In this document: piece by piece, positions 24,261-35,984 of the stretch
Position numbering within the stretch: position 1 is the first letter of the stretch
Layout: each line of letters opens with the position of its first letter
Assembly (NCBI GenBank): GCA_050084985.1
Contig: JBITNC010000001.1
Span: 111,290,001 to 111,354,000, forward strand
Origin: Nageia nagi
Taxonomy: Eukaryota; Pinophyta
Direction: 5' to 3'
DNA: 64,000 nucleotides
Program-made: the position numbers and the translations under genes
The notes under the pieces: model-generated
Seen by the model: the letters and a program-made list of their open reading frames with translations, nothing else
Databases searched by the model: none
Told to the model about the DNA's origin: nothing

Positions 24261-27200
24261 ATGGAAGAATCTTTTTTACCCAAATACATTCTTAATGGTT
24301 CTAACTTTGGAATTTGGAAACCATGGATAAATGTTGAATTGCAAGTAAGGAAGCTTTGGCAAATAGCAAATGAGAATCTTGTACCTCCTATAGATGAGAA
24401 GGTGCTAGAGGCTTACAACATGAAGAATGAGTTAGCAACCTCTATGATTTATCATGTAATTTCAGATGATGTGCTCTTGATGATTTTCTCTTCAACCTCA
24501 ATAAAAGAAGCTTAGGATAAGCTTAAGCAAATCTACCTTGGTTTAATTTTTTCAAGAAGGTTTACCATTCTTCAAAATATGCTTCATTCTCATCAAGAGG
24601 AAGATGAAAATATTTCCATCTACTTAAATAAAATCATTAACCTTAAGATCCAACTTATTGCTTATGGGTGTAATTAGATCAATGATGAGTTCATGGTCTT
24701 TATCATTCTTCAAAACCTTTCTTTAAAGTTTAAAAACTTTGTAATAGTTATGGAAATAAGGCTTAATGATGATAAAGAAGTTTTCTCCCTTAAGAAATTT
24801 ACTTAACAATAAGGTGTTGATATATTCTCCTAAGGATAATAATATTGCCTTTAGAGCAACTAAAACTCCTTTCAAGAAGAAATTCAACCATCAAAAGAAA
24901 TCTTATCTTTCTTCTTCCAAAAGATTTGAGAAAAGAGGTAATGGCTACATTAGTTGTAGGAATAACAGAAATAACAACCACAATAATGGAAACAACAACA
25001 ATAATAACCTCTTTAATCAAAAATATGGAAAAGGCAAAATAAATAATCTTTATCTTAAAGAAAAATTTGATGGTAATTGTAACTATTATGGTATCCAAGG
25101 TCATAAAGAAGTTGATTGCTACAAAAATAAAAGAGAGAAAAAAAAATAAAGGTAATGGAAATGTAAAAAATTACAAAGAAAAGAAGAATATTTATGTTGA
25201 TTTTGTTATGATGCTCTACTTTATGTCTCGCTCTTTTTCATTTGACTAGATTATTGACTCTGGTTGCACTAATCACTTATGCTTTGAAAAGAAAAAGTTT
25301 GAGAACTTTCACAAGTATAGAAAGATGTGATTGTGATAGATGATAACTCTACCCTCTAATTCCAAGAAATTGAGAGTGTGTTGATTCATGAAAAGGTTCT
25401 TAATAATATACTCTATGTTTCTAAGCTTAGGATGAACCTTTTCTTCATAATCTAAGTTGCTAGAAAAGGGTACTCTTTTGAGTTTGACTCTCAATTCTAT
25501 TGCATTAAAAAAGAACTTGCCATGTTGGTTAAAGAATCAATGAAATATGATCTCTACATTATGAATCAAGTTCCATCAAAGATATGTTTTGCTACAAGTG
25601 CGTGTTCTAGAGACAATATTTGGAACTAACATTTAAGGCACCTTAACCATAAGAGAATTCAAGTCATGAAAGACCAAGAACTTATGGAAGGTTTGCCTTT
25701 AATTTCTCCTTCAATTGGTCTATATGAGAAGTGCATTCTTGGCAAGATGCATAGATAAAAGTTTGATAAAGATAAGGCAACAAGAGCATCTCAACCTCTT
25801 CAACTTATGCATTCAGATTTGATGGGTCCATTTTAGACTAAGTCATTTGAAAAAGTATCTTATGTCTTGACTTTCATTGATGATTTTAGTAAGATGACCT
25901 TTAAGTATCTACTTAAGCACAAGGATAAAACCTTTGAGATTTTTAAGATTTTTAAGGCCTTTGTTAAGAATCAAACTAACTTTAAAATCAAGATATTAAG
26001 ATCAAATAATGGGAGAAAATATAATAGTAATGAATTTAATGACTATTATGCTAAGTATAAAAATAAGAGGTAGTTTACGATTCCTTACACTCCTCAGTAA
26101 AATGATGTTATCGAAAGTAAAAATAAAATAATTATGGAAATGAGTAGATGCATGTTGGGTAGTATTCCTAATTTCTTATGGGGTGAAGCTTTAAGCCCTA
26201 CTATTTACACCTTGAATAGATATCCTACAAAACCTATTCAAATTAAAACTCTTTTTGAGGCTTGGTCAAGAAGAAAACCTAACATTTCTCACCTTATGGT
26301 GTTTAGTTGTGAATTATTCTCTTACATTATTTTTGAGAATAAGAAGAAGTTGGAAAAAAGAGCTAAAAAATGCATCTTTATGGGATATGATAGTCAACAT
26401 AGATGTTATAGGCTTTACTCTCCATCCTACAAAGTCATGTTTTTTCAAGGCATGTAAAGTTCAATGAACTTCTTAAAGAATCTACTTCTAATAAGGATGT
26501 TGATGATCCATAGGACTCTTCAGTTGCACCTAGCTAATTAGATATTGATGTAGATAAGTCACCTAAAGAACAAAATTCTCCAACATAAAGGGTAACAAGG
26601 AGCATGACCTTGAATAAATCTTTATTTGCTAAGATTAACAAGCATGAGACCTCATCCTTCAAAGAAGCTTCAAAGCATGAGTGCTGGATAGAAGCCATGA
26701 AAATGGAGTATGAGGCACTTATAAAAAATGAAACTTGGGACTCAGTTCTTTATCCTAATGAGAAGAATGTGATTGATAATAAGTGGATCTACAAGGTCAA
26801 GTTCAATTCAGTTGGAGATATTGAAAAATATAAGGTAAGGTTAGTAGTTAAAAATTTTGCTCAAAAATATGATGTAGATTATGAGAAAACCTTTCCTCTC
26901 ATGGCTAAGATGCCTATTATTAGGATTATTCTGACTCTTTTTATAGCTTAAAGATGAAAGTTTTTCAACTTGATGTCAAGAGTGCATTTCTCAATGATAA
27001 CTTAGATGTGAAAATCTTTATGAATCAACCAAAAGGGGTCATTATGAAAGGAAAAAAGTCTTTTGTGTGCAAGCTAAAGAAGTCATTATATGGACTTAAA
27101 CAAGCACCTAAATCTTGGTATAAGAAGATTTTAAAGTATTTTGTAGACATTGGTTTTTCTAAGTGTTTTTTAAACTTTGATCTATATGTACTCAATCAAG

Positions 27201-27267
27201 GAAAAGATGTGGTCTTGATTCTCCTTTATGTGGATAATCTTATGATAAATAGAAATAATGATAAAAT
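24261..27267 (+). pseudogene. Degenerate copia gag-pol of E0, first part
   Basis: Gag begins at ATG 24261 in the same context as the other copies. Then come the knuckle C-N-Y-Y-G-I-Q-G-H (second Cys changed to Tyr) near 25075-25120; a protease site I-D-S-G-C-T-N-H near 25250; the pre-integrase finger and in-frame TAG at 25834-25836; integrase fragments at 25867-26073 and 26134-26457; and RT fragments at 26604-26951 and 26954-27267. The catalytic YVDD box reads YVDN (27227-27238). Frameshifts and stops are frequent. It is broken off by E1 after 27267 and resumes at 44654. Confidence 0.92.
27263..27267 (+). repeat. Target duplication of E1, left copy (AAAAT)
   Basis: AAAAT just before the E1 5' LTR, repeated at 44654-44658. 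Five bases is the usual copia length, and the RT reading resumes across the junction. Confidence 0.93.
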
Positions 27268-27724
27268 TGTTAGAATTTGTAATGAAATATTGTGAATATC
27301 TAAACTCCTTGTAAATTCAATTAATCACTTAAAGGATATGTAGATACCTTAAGGGATTAATTGAATTCTTTATTATGTAGACTTTGACTTTACCATGTGG
27401 TTAGTTGGTAGGTTAAAGTTAGGTGATACATTTATTGTAACCCTAACCTTACCCTTGGGTTAAAGGGAGGTTAGGGAGGTGCTCTCAAGCTATAAATAGA
27501 GAGCCTCTCCTCTTGTAACATAACTAAGTTTTTGGAGTAAGATTACTCTACTAGTTGTGTAGGAGAGAAAGAGAATTATTGTAAGAGGGGCATAGATTGA
27601 GAATTGAGAACTAGTTGTGGATGTACTCCCAAGGAGGGAGGAACCATATTATATTTGTGTTATGTTGAATGGTTGAGTTTCCTAGTCTTAGACCTTAAGG
27701 ATTAGAGTAGATCTAAATCCTTCA
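27268..27724 (+). repeat. 5' LTR of E1 (457 bp)
   Basis: TGTTAGAATTTG ... AAATCCTTCA, with TG/CA ends. TATA box at 27491-27498. About six differences from the 3' copy at 44197-44653. It contains the U3 palindrome and the GTGG...CCAC hairpin shared by the whole family. Confidence 0.97.
27491..27498 (+). promoter_or_regulatory. TATA box of the E1 LTR promoter
   Basis: TATAAATA followed by GAGAGCCTCTCCTC. The same position is conserved in all LTRs of the family, so transcription should start a few tens of bases downstream. Confidence 0.75.
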
Positions 27725-27726
27725 AT

Positions 27727-27738
27727 TGGTATTAGAGC
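27727..27738 (+). promoter_or_regulatory. Primer binding site of E1
   Basis: TGGTATTAGAGC, one change from the initiator Met tRNA complement, two bases after the LTR. Confidence 0.92.
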
Positions 27739-28413
27739 TTGGTGTGGAAGCTCTTCTTCTTGGTGTGAAAGCTCTTCTTCTTGGTGTGGAAGCTACATCT
27801 TGGTGATCCTTCTTCATTCCTCATCTTACACCCCATTGGTGAGGTAAAACTAAGAGAAGGTATAAATTTCCTCATCATTTGGTTATCTTATGGATTATTG
27901 CATTAGATACTAACATATTTTATGAGATATTGGACCTTATTTTTTGTAAAATATGATCAAAATGGCAATAATATGTTATAGTTAAACTTGATTTGTTCTT
28001 ATGACACTAACACATTTTGAACTATGTGTTAACTTTTTTGTTATTTGCAAAATATGGGTAATTTTTTTTTTACTATCCTCTAGTAAACATGTTGATAATT
28101 TAAGAGGTTAGTATATATAAATAACATATTATTAGCCATTTATTAAAAAGGGTGTATTTTCTTTAATATATATATGATGAGAGCCATACAAAATGATTTT
28201 ACAATTATTTTTTTAATTGTAAATAGCCCTTTTTTTTTCATTACATATCTCATAATAGCTATTTCATAGTTTAAAAAGGGTTAAAGATATTTAAAAATAA
28301 TCCAATAAGGAGAAATTTCAATTTTTATTATATTTGCAACTACCCAAAATTGAGCAAAATCAGCTACCCCTACGACCTCTATCGCACGATCGCCTCCAAC
28401 TCCACGTCCTTCG

Positions 28414-28630
28414 TATGTAAAATGTGGAAGTGAAGGGAAGGCATGTGAATTGTTTGACACAATGCATGATGCAGATAGAGTTTCATGGACTACCATGATC
28501 GTAGGATATACACCAAGGTGTTACCTTGAAAGGGTCTACGAACTTTTTTTTGCCTCATCAAGATACAGTCTCGTTCAATACAATGATATCAGGATATGAA
28601 CAAAATGGATTTTTTGAGATGGACCTAAAG
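28414..28630 (+). pseudogene. PPR (pentatricopeptide repeat) gene fragment captured in the E1 leader
   Basis: From 28414 the plus strand reads Y-V-K-C-G-S-E-G-K-A-C-E-L-F-D-T-M, then D-R-V-S-W-T-T-M-I-V-G-Y. After a frame change around 28520-28550 it reads D-T-V-S-F-N-T-M-I-S-G-Y-E-Q-N-G. These are two consecutive PLS-class PPR units (Y.KCG...A..LFD.M ... D.VSW..MI.GY.QNG). PPR proteins bind organelle RNA in mitochondria or plastids. There is no start codon, targeting peptide or further repeats, so it is a fragment of a host gene carried in the retrotransposon leader. The frame change and short length show that it is not functional as it stands. Confidence 0.85.
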
Positions 28631-28847
28631 CCTTTAAGTAGAAATTTGTCACCTTTAACAGCATCTTTGCTATGCTCCAACCTCTCCTCCTCCTCCCCAT
28701 GGCAGCGGTCTCCCTCCTCGTTTGCCCATTGTTAGAGCCATTCTGAGCTGTCTATGCAGGCTTTGATTCTTTCACTATTTCAACATCCTCATGGCAATCT
28801 GCTATCTATGTTTCTGCCTAGCAATTAATGATGTGGAAATCCTCTAT

Positions 28848-29168
28848 TTATCGATCCTTATTCCCTTCACCTTCATGGGTTTTTGCAAATTTTTCTTCTG
28901 CTACCGATTCTACATTTGGGGATTGAGATTGAGGTGGTCGAGCGCTCATAACTGTAGCTAAGAATAGGTAAGTGAATACACTCAAAAGAATAAAGGAGAT
29001 CATACATTGGAATACCTTGGGAAATATGAGACCTAGAAGCCCACAGCTGTAGACAAGAATACAGAGTAGGGGATATACCCTGCAAAGTTTGACGCACCAT
29101 GAAGTGACACGCTCCAGAAGAGCAAATCTACTTGAATCGATGGAGGCTACTCGCTCTACACGAGCCAC
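28848..29168 (-). CDS. Unassigned 106-codon ORF in the E1 leader
   Basis: Open frame on the strand opposite to the element. Residues about 30-75 hold two hydrophobic stretches (a Y-P-L-L-C-I-L-V run and an I-S-F-I-L-L-S-V-F run) that look like membrane segments, followed by a polar, Ser/Pro- and Glu-rich tail. I do not recognise the family. It lies in the non-family, less AT-rich part of the leader next to the PPR fragment, so it could be another piece of captured host gene, or chance. Overlapping frames on both strands argue for caution. Confidence 0.25.
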   Translation of the reverse strand: MARVERVASIDSSRFALLERVTSWCVKLCRVYPLLCILVYSCGLLGLIFPKVFQCMISFILLSVFTYLFLATVMSARPPQSQSPNVESVAEEKFAKTHEGEGNKDR

Positions 29169-29499
29169 CCAGCATTATTTCTATGCTTCTATCTCACTCT
29201 GTAGGCCTTCTTGTGTCCCCTCATCAGCTGGATTGATAACATATGCCTTTGCCTCTTTGTATGAAGATTCCTACGCTATAATATGGATTTTTCTGATCTG
29301 GGTGGGTGATTTATTTATGGATAGAAACTCGACTCACTTTGGTCTCCCCTTCCGCCTCCGCCCGCCACTACCCACACAGCTTAATGGATAAAAACTAGAC
29401 TGACTTTGGTCTCCCTCTGCTGCCCAGCCTCTCAACCTCCACGTAGCTTAAACATGGCCACCTTTCAATTTTTTTTTCAAACATAGTTGTTGAGCTTTT

Positions 29500-30750
29500 A
29501 TTTTTTTTACCAACTACGAAGGGGTTTGACTTTTTATGTCTAGGTCTAATTAACCATTTAAGGGATTTTACCTAAGTATTTTTTAAGTATTTCATGTTTC
29601 CTAAAAGGGAAACCTATGCTATTTTTAAGTAAACAAAAGAAATTTTTACTTAAAATGCATACTTCGAAGACCAATTTTAGCATACAAGTTTTTAGGGATA
29701 ACACATTAAGTGAAAAGGAGGGAGGAACCATACTTAAAAGACATTTTTTTTAGCATCCCAGTTTTAGAACTTTAAGTAAAAAAGGGGGGGAATTTGTATA
29801 ATTTTTACTTAAAACTTTATCTAGATCTTGCATGCTAAATTTGTAATGCATGCCTCTTAGTCTTATTTGAGGAACAAAACATGCTTAGTACTTAAAATTT
29901 TAAGTTAAATAATGCATGATGTATGTTTATTACTTAATTTTTAAGTCATGGAATAATGCATGTTTAAGTTATGGATTAATGCTAAGTAGGAATTAGCCTT
30001 TTTAAAATTCATTATTTATGAACTTGAGCAAAGTATGCAAAATGTAAAAAGTCCTTTAGGGGTTAGTACAAAACCCATTGGACTCTTAAGGTTTCAAGTT
30101 TGTGTGGATGATATATTTTTACTTTACTTTATATTTTTGCACAATTGCTTTATACTTGCAAAATGCAAAATATTGAAAGTAACCCCTAAAATGAACACAT
30201 CTGCACGTACTTTTCCACAACATGACTTGCTTGGGGAGCCACGAGGTGAGGATAGGGTAGACTGGAGCCTTTTTAGTCTGAAGAACCAAGTGGTGGTAAG
30301 TCCATCTTAATTGCCCCTAAGACCTCTGTTGGATTAGACATAACTCTATTAGGTGGATAGGCATGTGTGTAGTGATACCACATGTCCGCACGTCCATTCA
30401 GGGATTATCCTGATAACCTAGGAGGAAAACTGAAAACCTTAAAAAGATAATTAAAATGGCCGGTCCAAGATATGTCGGATCCTTGTAAAATAGTTGGTAC
30501 TTCTCCTTGAGAGAGTATATTACTGACCAAAGTGAACTGGTTGAGGACTAGTAGTACTTGGGCTCCACTCTGTGGGCATCCAGGTGAAGGCCTAATTCTA
30601 TACAAGAAAACAACCCCAACTTTATCCTTCTACGGATCTTGGTTTATAAGTTTGCACATGTGGGACATGTTTACTTATCAATGTTTTATTTGTATAGATG
30701 GTAAATTGTAAAAAATTTCATTCTTATTGCATATTAACTTTTGTGTAGCA
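29500..30750 (+). other. Conserved pre-gag leader domain of E1
   Basis: Closely similar to 36880-38261 in E2 and recognisable in E-A (minus, about 3070-4800) and E-B (about 61850-63280). The best-kept stretch (30180-30640) includes ACATGACTTG.TTGGGGAGCC, GTGTGTAGTGATACCACATG and a TCCAGGTGAAGGC run. Open frames in it are not shared between copies, so a non-coding role (packaging, splicing or intron) is more likely. Confidence 0.65.
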
Positions 30751-33700
30751 ATGGTTGAAACCTTCATACCCAAGCAGATACTCGATGGTTCCAACTTTGC
30801 AATATGGGAACCTCATATGAAAGCTGAGTTACAAGCAACGAAGCTCTGGTAGATAGTTAATGAAGACTTAGTCACTCCTACAGATGAGAAGGCTCTTGAA
30901 ATATACAACTCAAAGAATGAGTTAGCAACTTTAATGATTTATCATGCTATTTCAGATGACATCCTTCTCATGATCTCTTCTTCAACATCAGCAAAGGAAG
31001 CTTGGGATAGGCTGAAGAAAATTTACCTTGGGTTAAAATTTTCAAGGAGGTTCACCATTTTACAAAAGTTATTGCAATATCATCAAGGTGAAGATGAAAG
31101 TGCTTCCATCTACTTAAACAAAATCATTGACCTCAGGACATAACTGGTTGGCTGTGGGTGCAACTGGATCAATGATGAGTTCATGGTCTTCATCATTCTT
31201 CAAATCCTTTCTACAAATTTTAGTAACTTTGTCATGGTTATGGAAATAAGGCTCGATAATGAAGAAGATGTCATCTCTCTTGATAACCTTTCTAGACTCC
31301 TTCTGAAGCATGAGGAAACTTTGAATAAGAAAATGTTGAACCTTTCTCTAAAGGACAATAACATTGCTCTAGGAGCAACCAAAACTCCTTTCAAGAAGAA
31401 GTTCAAACATTATAAATTCAAAGGTAACAAATCCTCATCTACCTTCAGGAAGTATGAGAAAAAGGGCAACAATAATAGCAACTTCATGCAAAGGAATGAC
31501 AAAGCTGGATCAAACAATCCAACACCTAAGGAAAAGTTTGATGGAAATTGTAACTTTTGTGGCATCTTTGGGCATAAAGAGTATGATTATCGTAAAAAGA
31601 AATTTGCTCAAAAAGGCAAGAGAAATGCAAATGTGAGAAATTTCAATAATAAAAAGAAGAACAAGCATGCTGCTACTGTTGCCTACTACTCAATGACTCA
31701 AACTATTTCAAATGATTGGATTGTTGATTCAGGATGCACTAATCACATGTGTTATGAAAAGGATAAGTTTGAAAACTTTCATAAGTACAAGAAGGATGCA
31801 GTTGTGATAGGTGATAATACAATCCTTGATGTTCAAGGAATAGGGAGTGTGAAGATTCATGGAAAGGTTCTTGATAATGTCTTTTATGTGCCTAAATTAA
31901 GGATGAATCTCATCTCTGTAATTCAGATTACAAGGAAAGGATACTCATTTGAGTTTACCTCACACTCCTGGTGTGTTAAGAAAGGACTTGCCACCTTCAT
32001 GAAAGGATCAGTAAAGGATGACCTTTATATTGTGGATCAAGTTCCTTCAAAAATGTGTCTTGCTACAAATGTTTGTTTAAAGGGTAATCTTTGGCATCAA
32101 TGATTAGGGCACCTTAACCACAAAAGTATTCAAGATATGAAAACTCAAGAACTTATGGAAGGTTTACCTAATATTTCACCCATAATTCGTCTCTGTGAAA
32201 GGTGCATTCTAGGAAAGATGAATAGGCAAAAGTTTGAAAAAGATAAGGTAACTCGGGCTACTCATCCTCTTCAACTTGTGCATTCAGATTTGATGGGTCC
32301 ATTCTAGACTAAGTCTCTAGGGGGAGATTCTTATGTTTTGACCTTCATTGATGACTTCAGTAGGATGACATTTGGTTATCTACTTGAGCACAAGGATCAA
32401 ACTTTTGACAAGTTTAAAGACTTCAAGGCTCTTGTTGAAAATCAAACTGATTTTAAGATTAAGATGCTGAGATCTAATAATGGGGGTGAGTATAATAGCA
32501 ATGAGTTTAACAACTATTGTGTTAAACATGGGATCAAGCAGCAATTCACAATCCCTTACACCCCTCAACAAAATGGAGTTACTAAAAGGAAGAATCAAAC
32601 CATTATGGAAATGGCAAGGTGCATGTTGGGTAACCTTCCTAGTTTCTTATGGGGTGAAGCTATTCACACTGCTATTCACACCCTAAATAGGTGTCCTACT
32701 AAAGCAATTGAAGGTAAAACTCTGTATGAAGCATGGACAAGAAAGAAACCTAACCTCTCACACTTTAGGGTCTTCAATTGTGATGCATTTGCCTTCATTA
32801 CCTCAGAGAAAAGGAAGAAGTTGGATAAAAGATCAGAAAAATGCATCTTTGTGGGGTATGATAATCAGCATAGAGGTTATAGGCTCTACTCCTCATCCCA
32901 TAAAATAGTCTTTATTTATAGGGATGTCAAGTTCAATGAACTTCCTGAGGATACAACCTCTCATGCTGAGGTGTCTGATTCAGATGATTCTTCACCTGCA
33001 CCTAACTGGTTGGATGATCATGTAGGGAAGTCACCACAAGGGCAAAATTCTCTAGCTTAGAGAATTACAAGGAGTATGACCTTGAATAACTCTTTATTTT
33101 CCAAAATTGATAATACGAATGAGCCATCAACCTTCAAAGAAGCTTCCAAGCACGAGTGTTGGATGGAAGCTATGAAAGTTGAGTATGAGGTGCTCATGAA
33201 AAATGAAACTTAGGATTTGGTTCCTTATCCCAATGAGAAAAATGTGATTGGAAATAAATGAATATACAAGGTCAAGTACGATTCTGATGGAAAAATTGAA
33301 AAATACAAAGTAAGGTTAGTGGCCAAAGGATTCGCTCAAAAATATGGTATTGATTATGAGGAAACCTTTGCTCCTGTGGCCAAGATGCCTACTGTCAAGA
33401 TAATCCTTACTCTTTCTGTAGCTCAAAGATGGAAAGCTTTTCAACTTGATGTCAAGAGTGCATTTCTCAATGGTGACTTGGATGTAGAAATCTACATGAA
33501 TCAACTAGAAGGATTTATTCCAGAAGGTAAGGAGTCTTTAGTGTGCAAGCTTAAGAAGTCTTTGTATGGACTTAAGCAAGCACCTAGAGTATGGTACAAG
33601 AAAATTTCAGGATTCTTTGTAGATATTGGTTTTTCCAAGTGCTTCTCTGACTCAGATCTCTATGTACTCAATCAAGGAAAGGACGTGGTCTTAATTCTCC

Positions 33701-34668
33701 TTTATGTGGATGATCTTCTCATAACTAGAAATAATATTGAAATCATCCAAGAGTGCATATCCAAACTAAAGGCAACATTTGAAATGACTGATCTAGGTCT
33801 ATTGCATTACTATCTTAGGATGCAAGTATACCAACACAAAGATTGTACTTATCTTAGTCAATCTAAGTATATATCAGACATCTTGCAAAATTTTGGGATG
33901 GAGGAGTGTAGATATGCTGCCATACCTATTTCTTCTGGAATCATTGTATCACTGAGCTTAGATTCTCAGTTGGCTGATGCTATAGCTTATAGGTAATTGA
34001 TAGGTAGTCTTCTGTATCTGACAATCTCTTAACCTGATATTGCCTTTGCAGTAAATTTGATGGCATAATTCATGCAAAAACCCTATGTTGAACACCTCCA
34101 TGCTGTTAAGCAAATCTTGAGGTATGTGGCAGGGATAAAGGATCTTGCTCTTAAGTATTCCAAAGTGCCCTCGATTATTCTCTCTAGGTTCTCAGATTCT
34201 GATTATGGGGGAGATAGAGATGACATAAAATCAACCTCTACATATGTGTTCAGCATTGGTTCAGGTGCTATCTCTTGGGCTTCCAAGAAGCAACCTACTG
34301 TGACTCTTTCTACCATCAAAGCTGAATATCGAGCCATGTCTGTTGCTGCCCAATAAGCTATTTGGTTAAGGCATCTTCTGAATGAAATTGGGTATGAGCA
34401 AAATAGCCCATCTCTTATCTCTTCAGATAATCAATCAGCTATCTCTTTGGCTAAGAATCCTGTATTCCATCAAAGAACCAAACATGTGGAAATCTAAGCC
34501 CATTTTATCAGGGAGAAGGTTCTAGATGACATCATACACTTGAAGTATTGTCCATCTACTAAAAACTCTACTGATTTATTCACCAAGCCCCTTCCTGAAG
34601 CTCAGTTCAGCAAGCTTAGGGATTCTCTCGGGTTGGTGAAGTTGCCCTTAAGGGGGAGTAAAGTTTGA
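30751..34668 (+). pseudogene. gag-pol of E1, nearly full length but with many stops
   Basis: Gag starts at ATG 30751. The largest open segments are 31183-32103 (gag C-terminus, CCHC knuckle, protease with D-S-G-C-T-N-H), 32338-33060 (integrase) and 33319-33996 (RT, with YVDD intact at 33712-33723). RNase H runs to the TGA at 34666-34668. Stops include 30850 (CAG to TAG), 31141 (CAA to TAA), 32101 (CGA to TGA), 32305 (family-wide TAG), 33058, 33212, about 33258, 33994 and others; most are C-to-T or G-to-A changes against E2. The encoded proteins would form particles, copy the RNA and integrate the cDNA. Confidence 0.95.
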
Positions 34669-34927
34669 ACTTTTGTTAGTGATGACAACTTCACCTCTAA
34701 GAGGCCTTTTTTGTTGTTATATTGTGTTGATTATGATATACCTCCATGGTAAGTTTGCTCTACGTGAGAAACTTATTGTACAATTTTTTGAGCATATAAT
34801 TGATATACCTCTGTGGTAAGTTCGCTCTACGTGAGGAACTTCTTGTACATTCTATACCTCCGTGGTAAGTTTGCTCTGCGTGAGAAACTTATTGTACAAT
34901 TTTTTATGCTCTATTAATAATCAACAC
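34669..34927 (+). other. 3' region of E1, first part
   Basis: Runs from the pol stop to the E2 insertion point. It begins next to a purine run (AAGGGGGAG) overlapping the pol stop region and contains three hairpin units (34747-34898). The rest of this region lies beyond E2, at 43745-44187. Confidence 0.8.
34747..34898 (+). repeat. Three-unit hairpin repeat in the 3' region of E1
   Basis: Units at 34747, 34814 and 34863, each TGGTAAGTT(T/C)GCTCT.CGTGAG.AACTT.TTGTAC. Arms AAGTTT/AAACTT alternate with AAGTTC/GAACTT, so the stem is kept while the bases change. Confidence 0.88.
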
Positions 34928-34932
34928 ATGTC
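34928..34932 (+). repeat. Target duplication of E2, left copy (ATGTC)
   Basis: ATGTC before the E2 5' LTR, repeated directly after its 3' LTR at 43740-43744. The sequence of the E1 3' region continues from there, as the uninterrupted counterpart in E2 (around 42785) shows. Confidence 0.95.
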
Positions 34933-35426
34933 TGTTAGAATTTGTAATGAAATATTGTGAATATCTAAACTCCTTGTAAGTTCAATTAATCACTTAAAGG
35001 ATATGTAGATACCTTAAGGGATTAATTGAATTCTTTATTATGTGTGGACTTTGACCTAACCATGGGGTTAGTTGGTAGGTTAAAGTTAGGTCACACATTT
35101 ATTGTAACCCTAACCTTACCCTTGGGTTAAAGGGAGGTTAGGGAGGTGCTCTCAAGCTATAAATAGAGGGCCTCTCCTCTTGTAAACACATCTAAGTTTT
35201 GGAGTAAGATTACTCTACTAGGTTGTGTAGGAGAGAGCAAGAGAATAGTTGTAAGAGAGGCATAGATTGAGAATAGAGAACTAGTTGTGGATGTACTACC
35301 AAGGAGGGAGGAACCACATTATATTGGTGTCATATTGTGTGAATGATGTTCTTAGAATTGTAGATGATGAATGATTTAGCTTCCTAGTCTTGGACCTTGG
35401 GAATTAGATCTAGGCTAATTCCATCA
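34933..35426 (+). repeat. 5' LTR of E2 (494 bp)
   Basis: TGTTAGAATTTG ... CTAATTCCATCA. TATA box at 35158-35165. It differs from the 3' copy at about four positions. Confidence 0.98.
35158..35165 (+). promoter_or_regulatory. TATA box of the E2 LTR promoter
   Basis: TATAAATA followed by GAGGGCCTCTCC, same place as in E1. It would drive the full-length RNA. Confidence 0.78.
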
Positions 35427-35428
35427 AG

Positions 35429-35440
35429 TGGTATTAGAGC
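35429..35440 (+). promoter_or_regulatory. Primer binding site of E2
   Basis: TGGTATTAGAGC, two bases after the LTR, identical to E1. Confidence 0.93.
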
Positions 35441-35984
35441 TTGGTGTGGAAGCTCTTCTTCTACATTTTGGAGGTGCTTCATCCTTCTCAAATTTGGAGA
35501 TCTTAATCCTAATCTTCATTGTGAGGTAACAGGTTTGCAAAGGTATAACCTTCTATCCTTCTTTAACTAAGTTCATTATGATACTAATCTTTTGTATGAT
35601 TATGCTAGCTCAATGTCTTAGCAATACCATAATATATTTTTGCTACTCTCTTCTTACTAACAATATTTTATGTTAGTAATCTATTTTTAATGTACAAAGA
35701 AAATATTTTTTCTTTTGAGCAAAAATATATTATGATAGCATCTTATTGAAAAGTTTTTTACAATAGGCTTTTGTGAAAAATATCAAAAAAGGAGGAACGT
35801 GCAACTTCTTTTACATATTATTGTTATTGTTGTGAAAAAAAAAGAGAAAGGTATTTAACAAAAAAAGGGAGATTTATGATACCTTCACTTGAAATACATT
35901 ATTATTTAACCCAAATTATCTAATTTACAATATTTTTTAGTTTTACAAAATAAAATTTTTAATTTTTTGGAAAAATTGTTGAGG

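Larger units (their letters stand above)
27725..30750 (+). other. Long leader of E1, probable 5' UTR intron
   Basis: Three kilobases between primer site and gag, with many ATGs in all frames that would block scanning ribosomes. It starts with the family-wide AG/GTAAAAC and AAG/GTATAA donor-like sites (GT at 27844-27845) and ends with a pyrimidine-rich run and GTGTAG/CA (AG at 30747-30748), two bases before the gag ATG. The middle holds a PPR gene fragment (28414-28630) and other non-family DNA to about 29450. From about 29500 it matches the leaders of E2, E-A and E-B. Confidence 0.7.
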
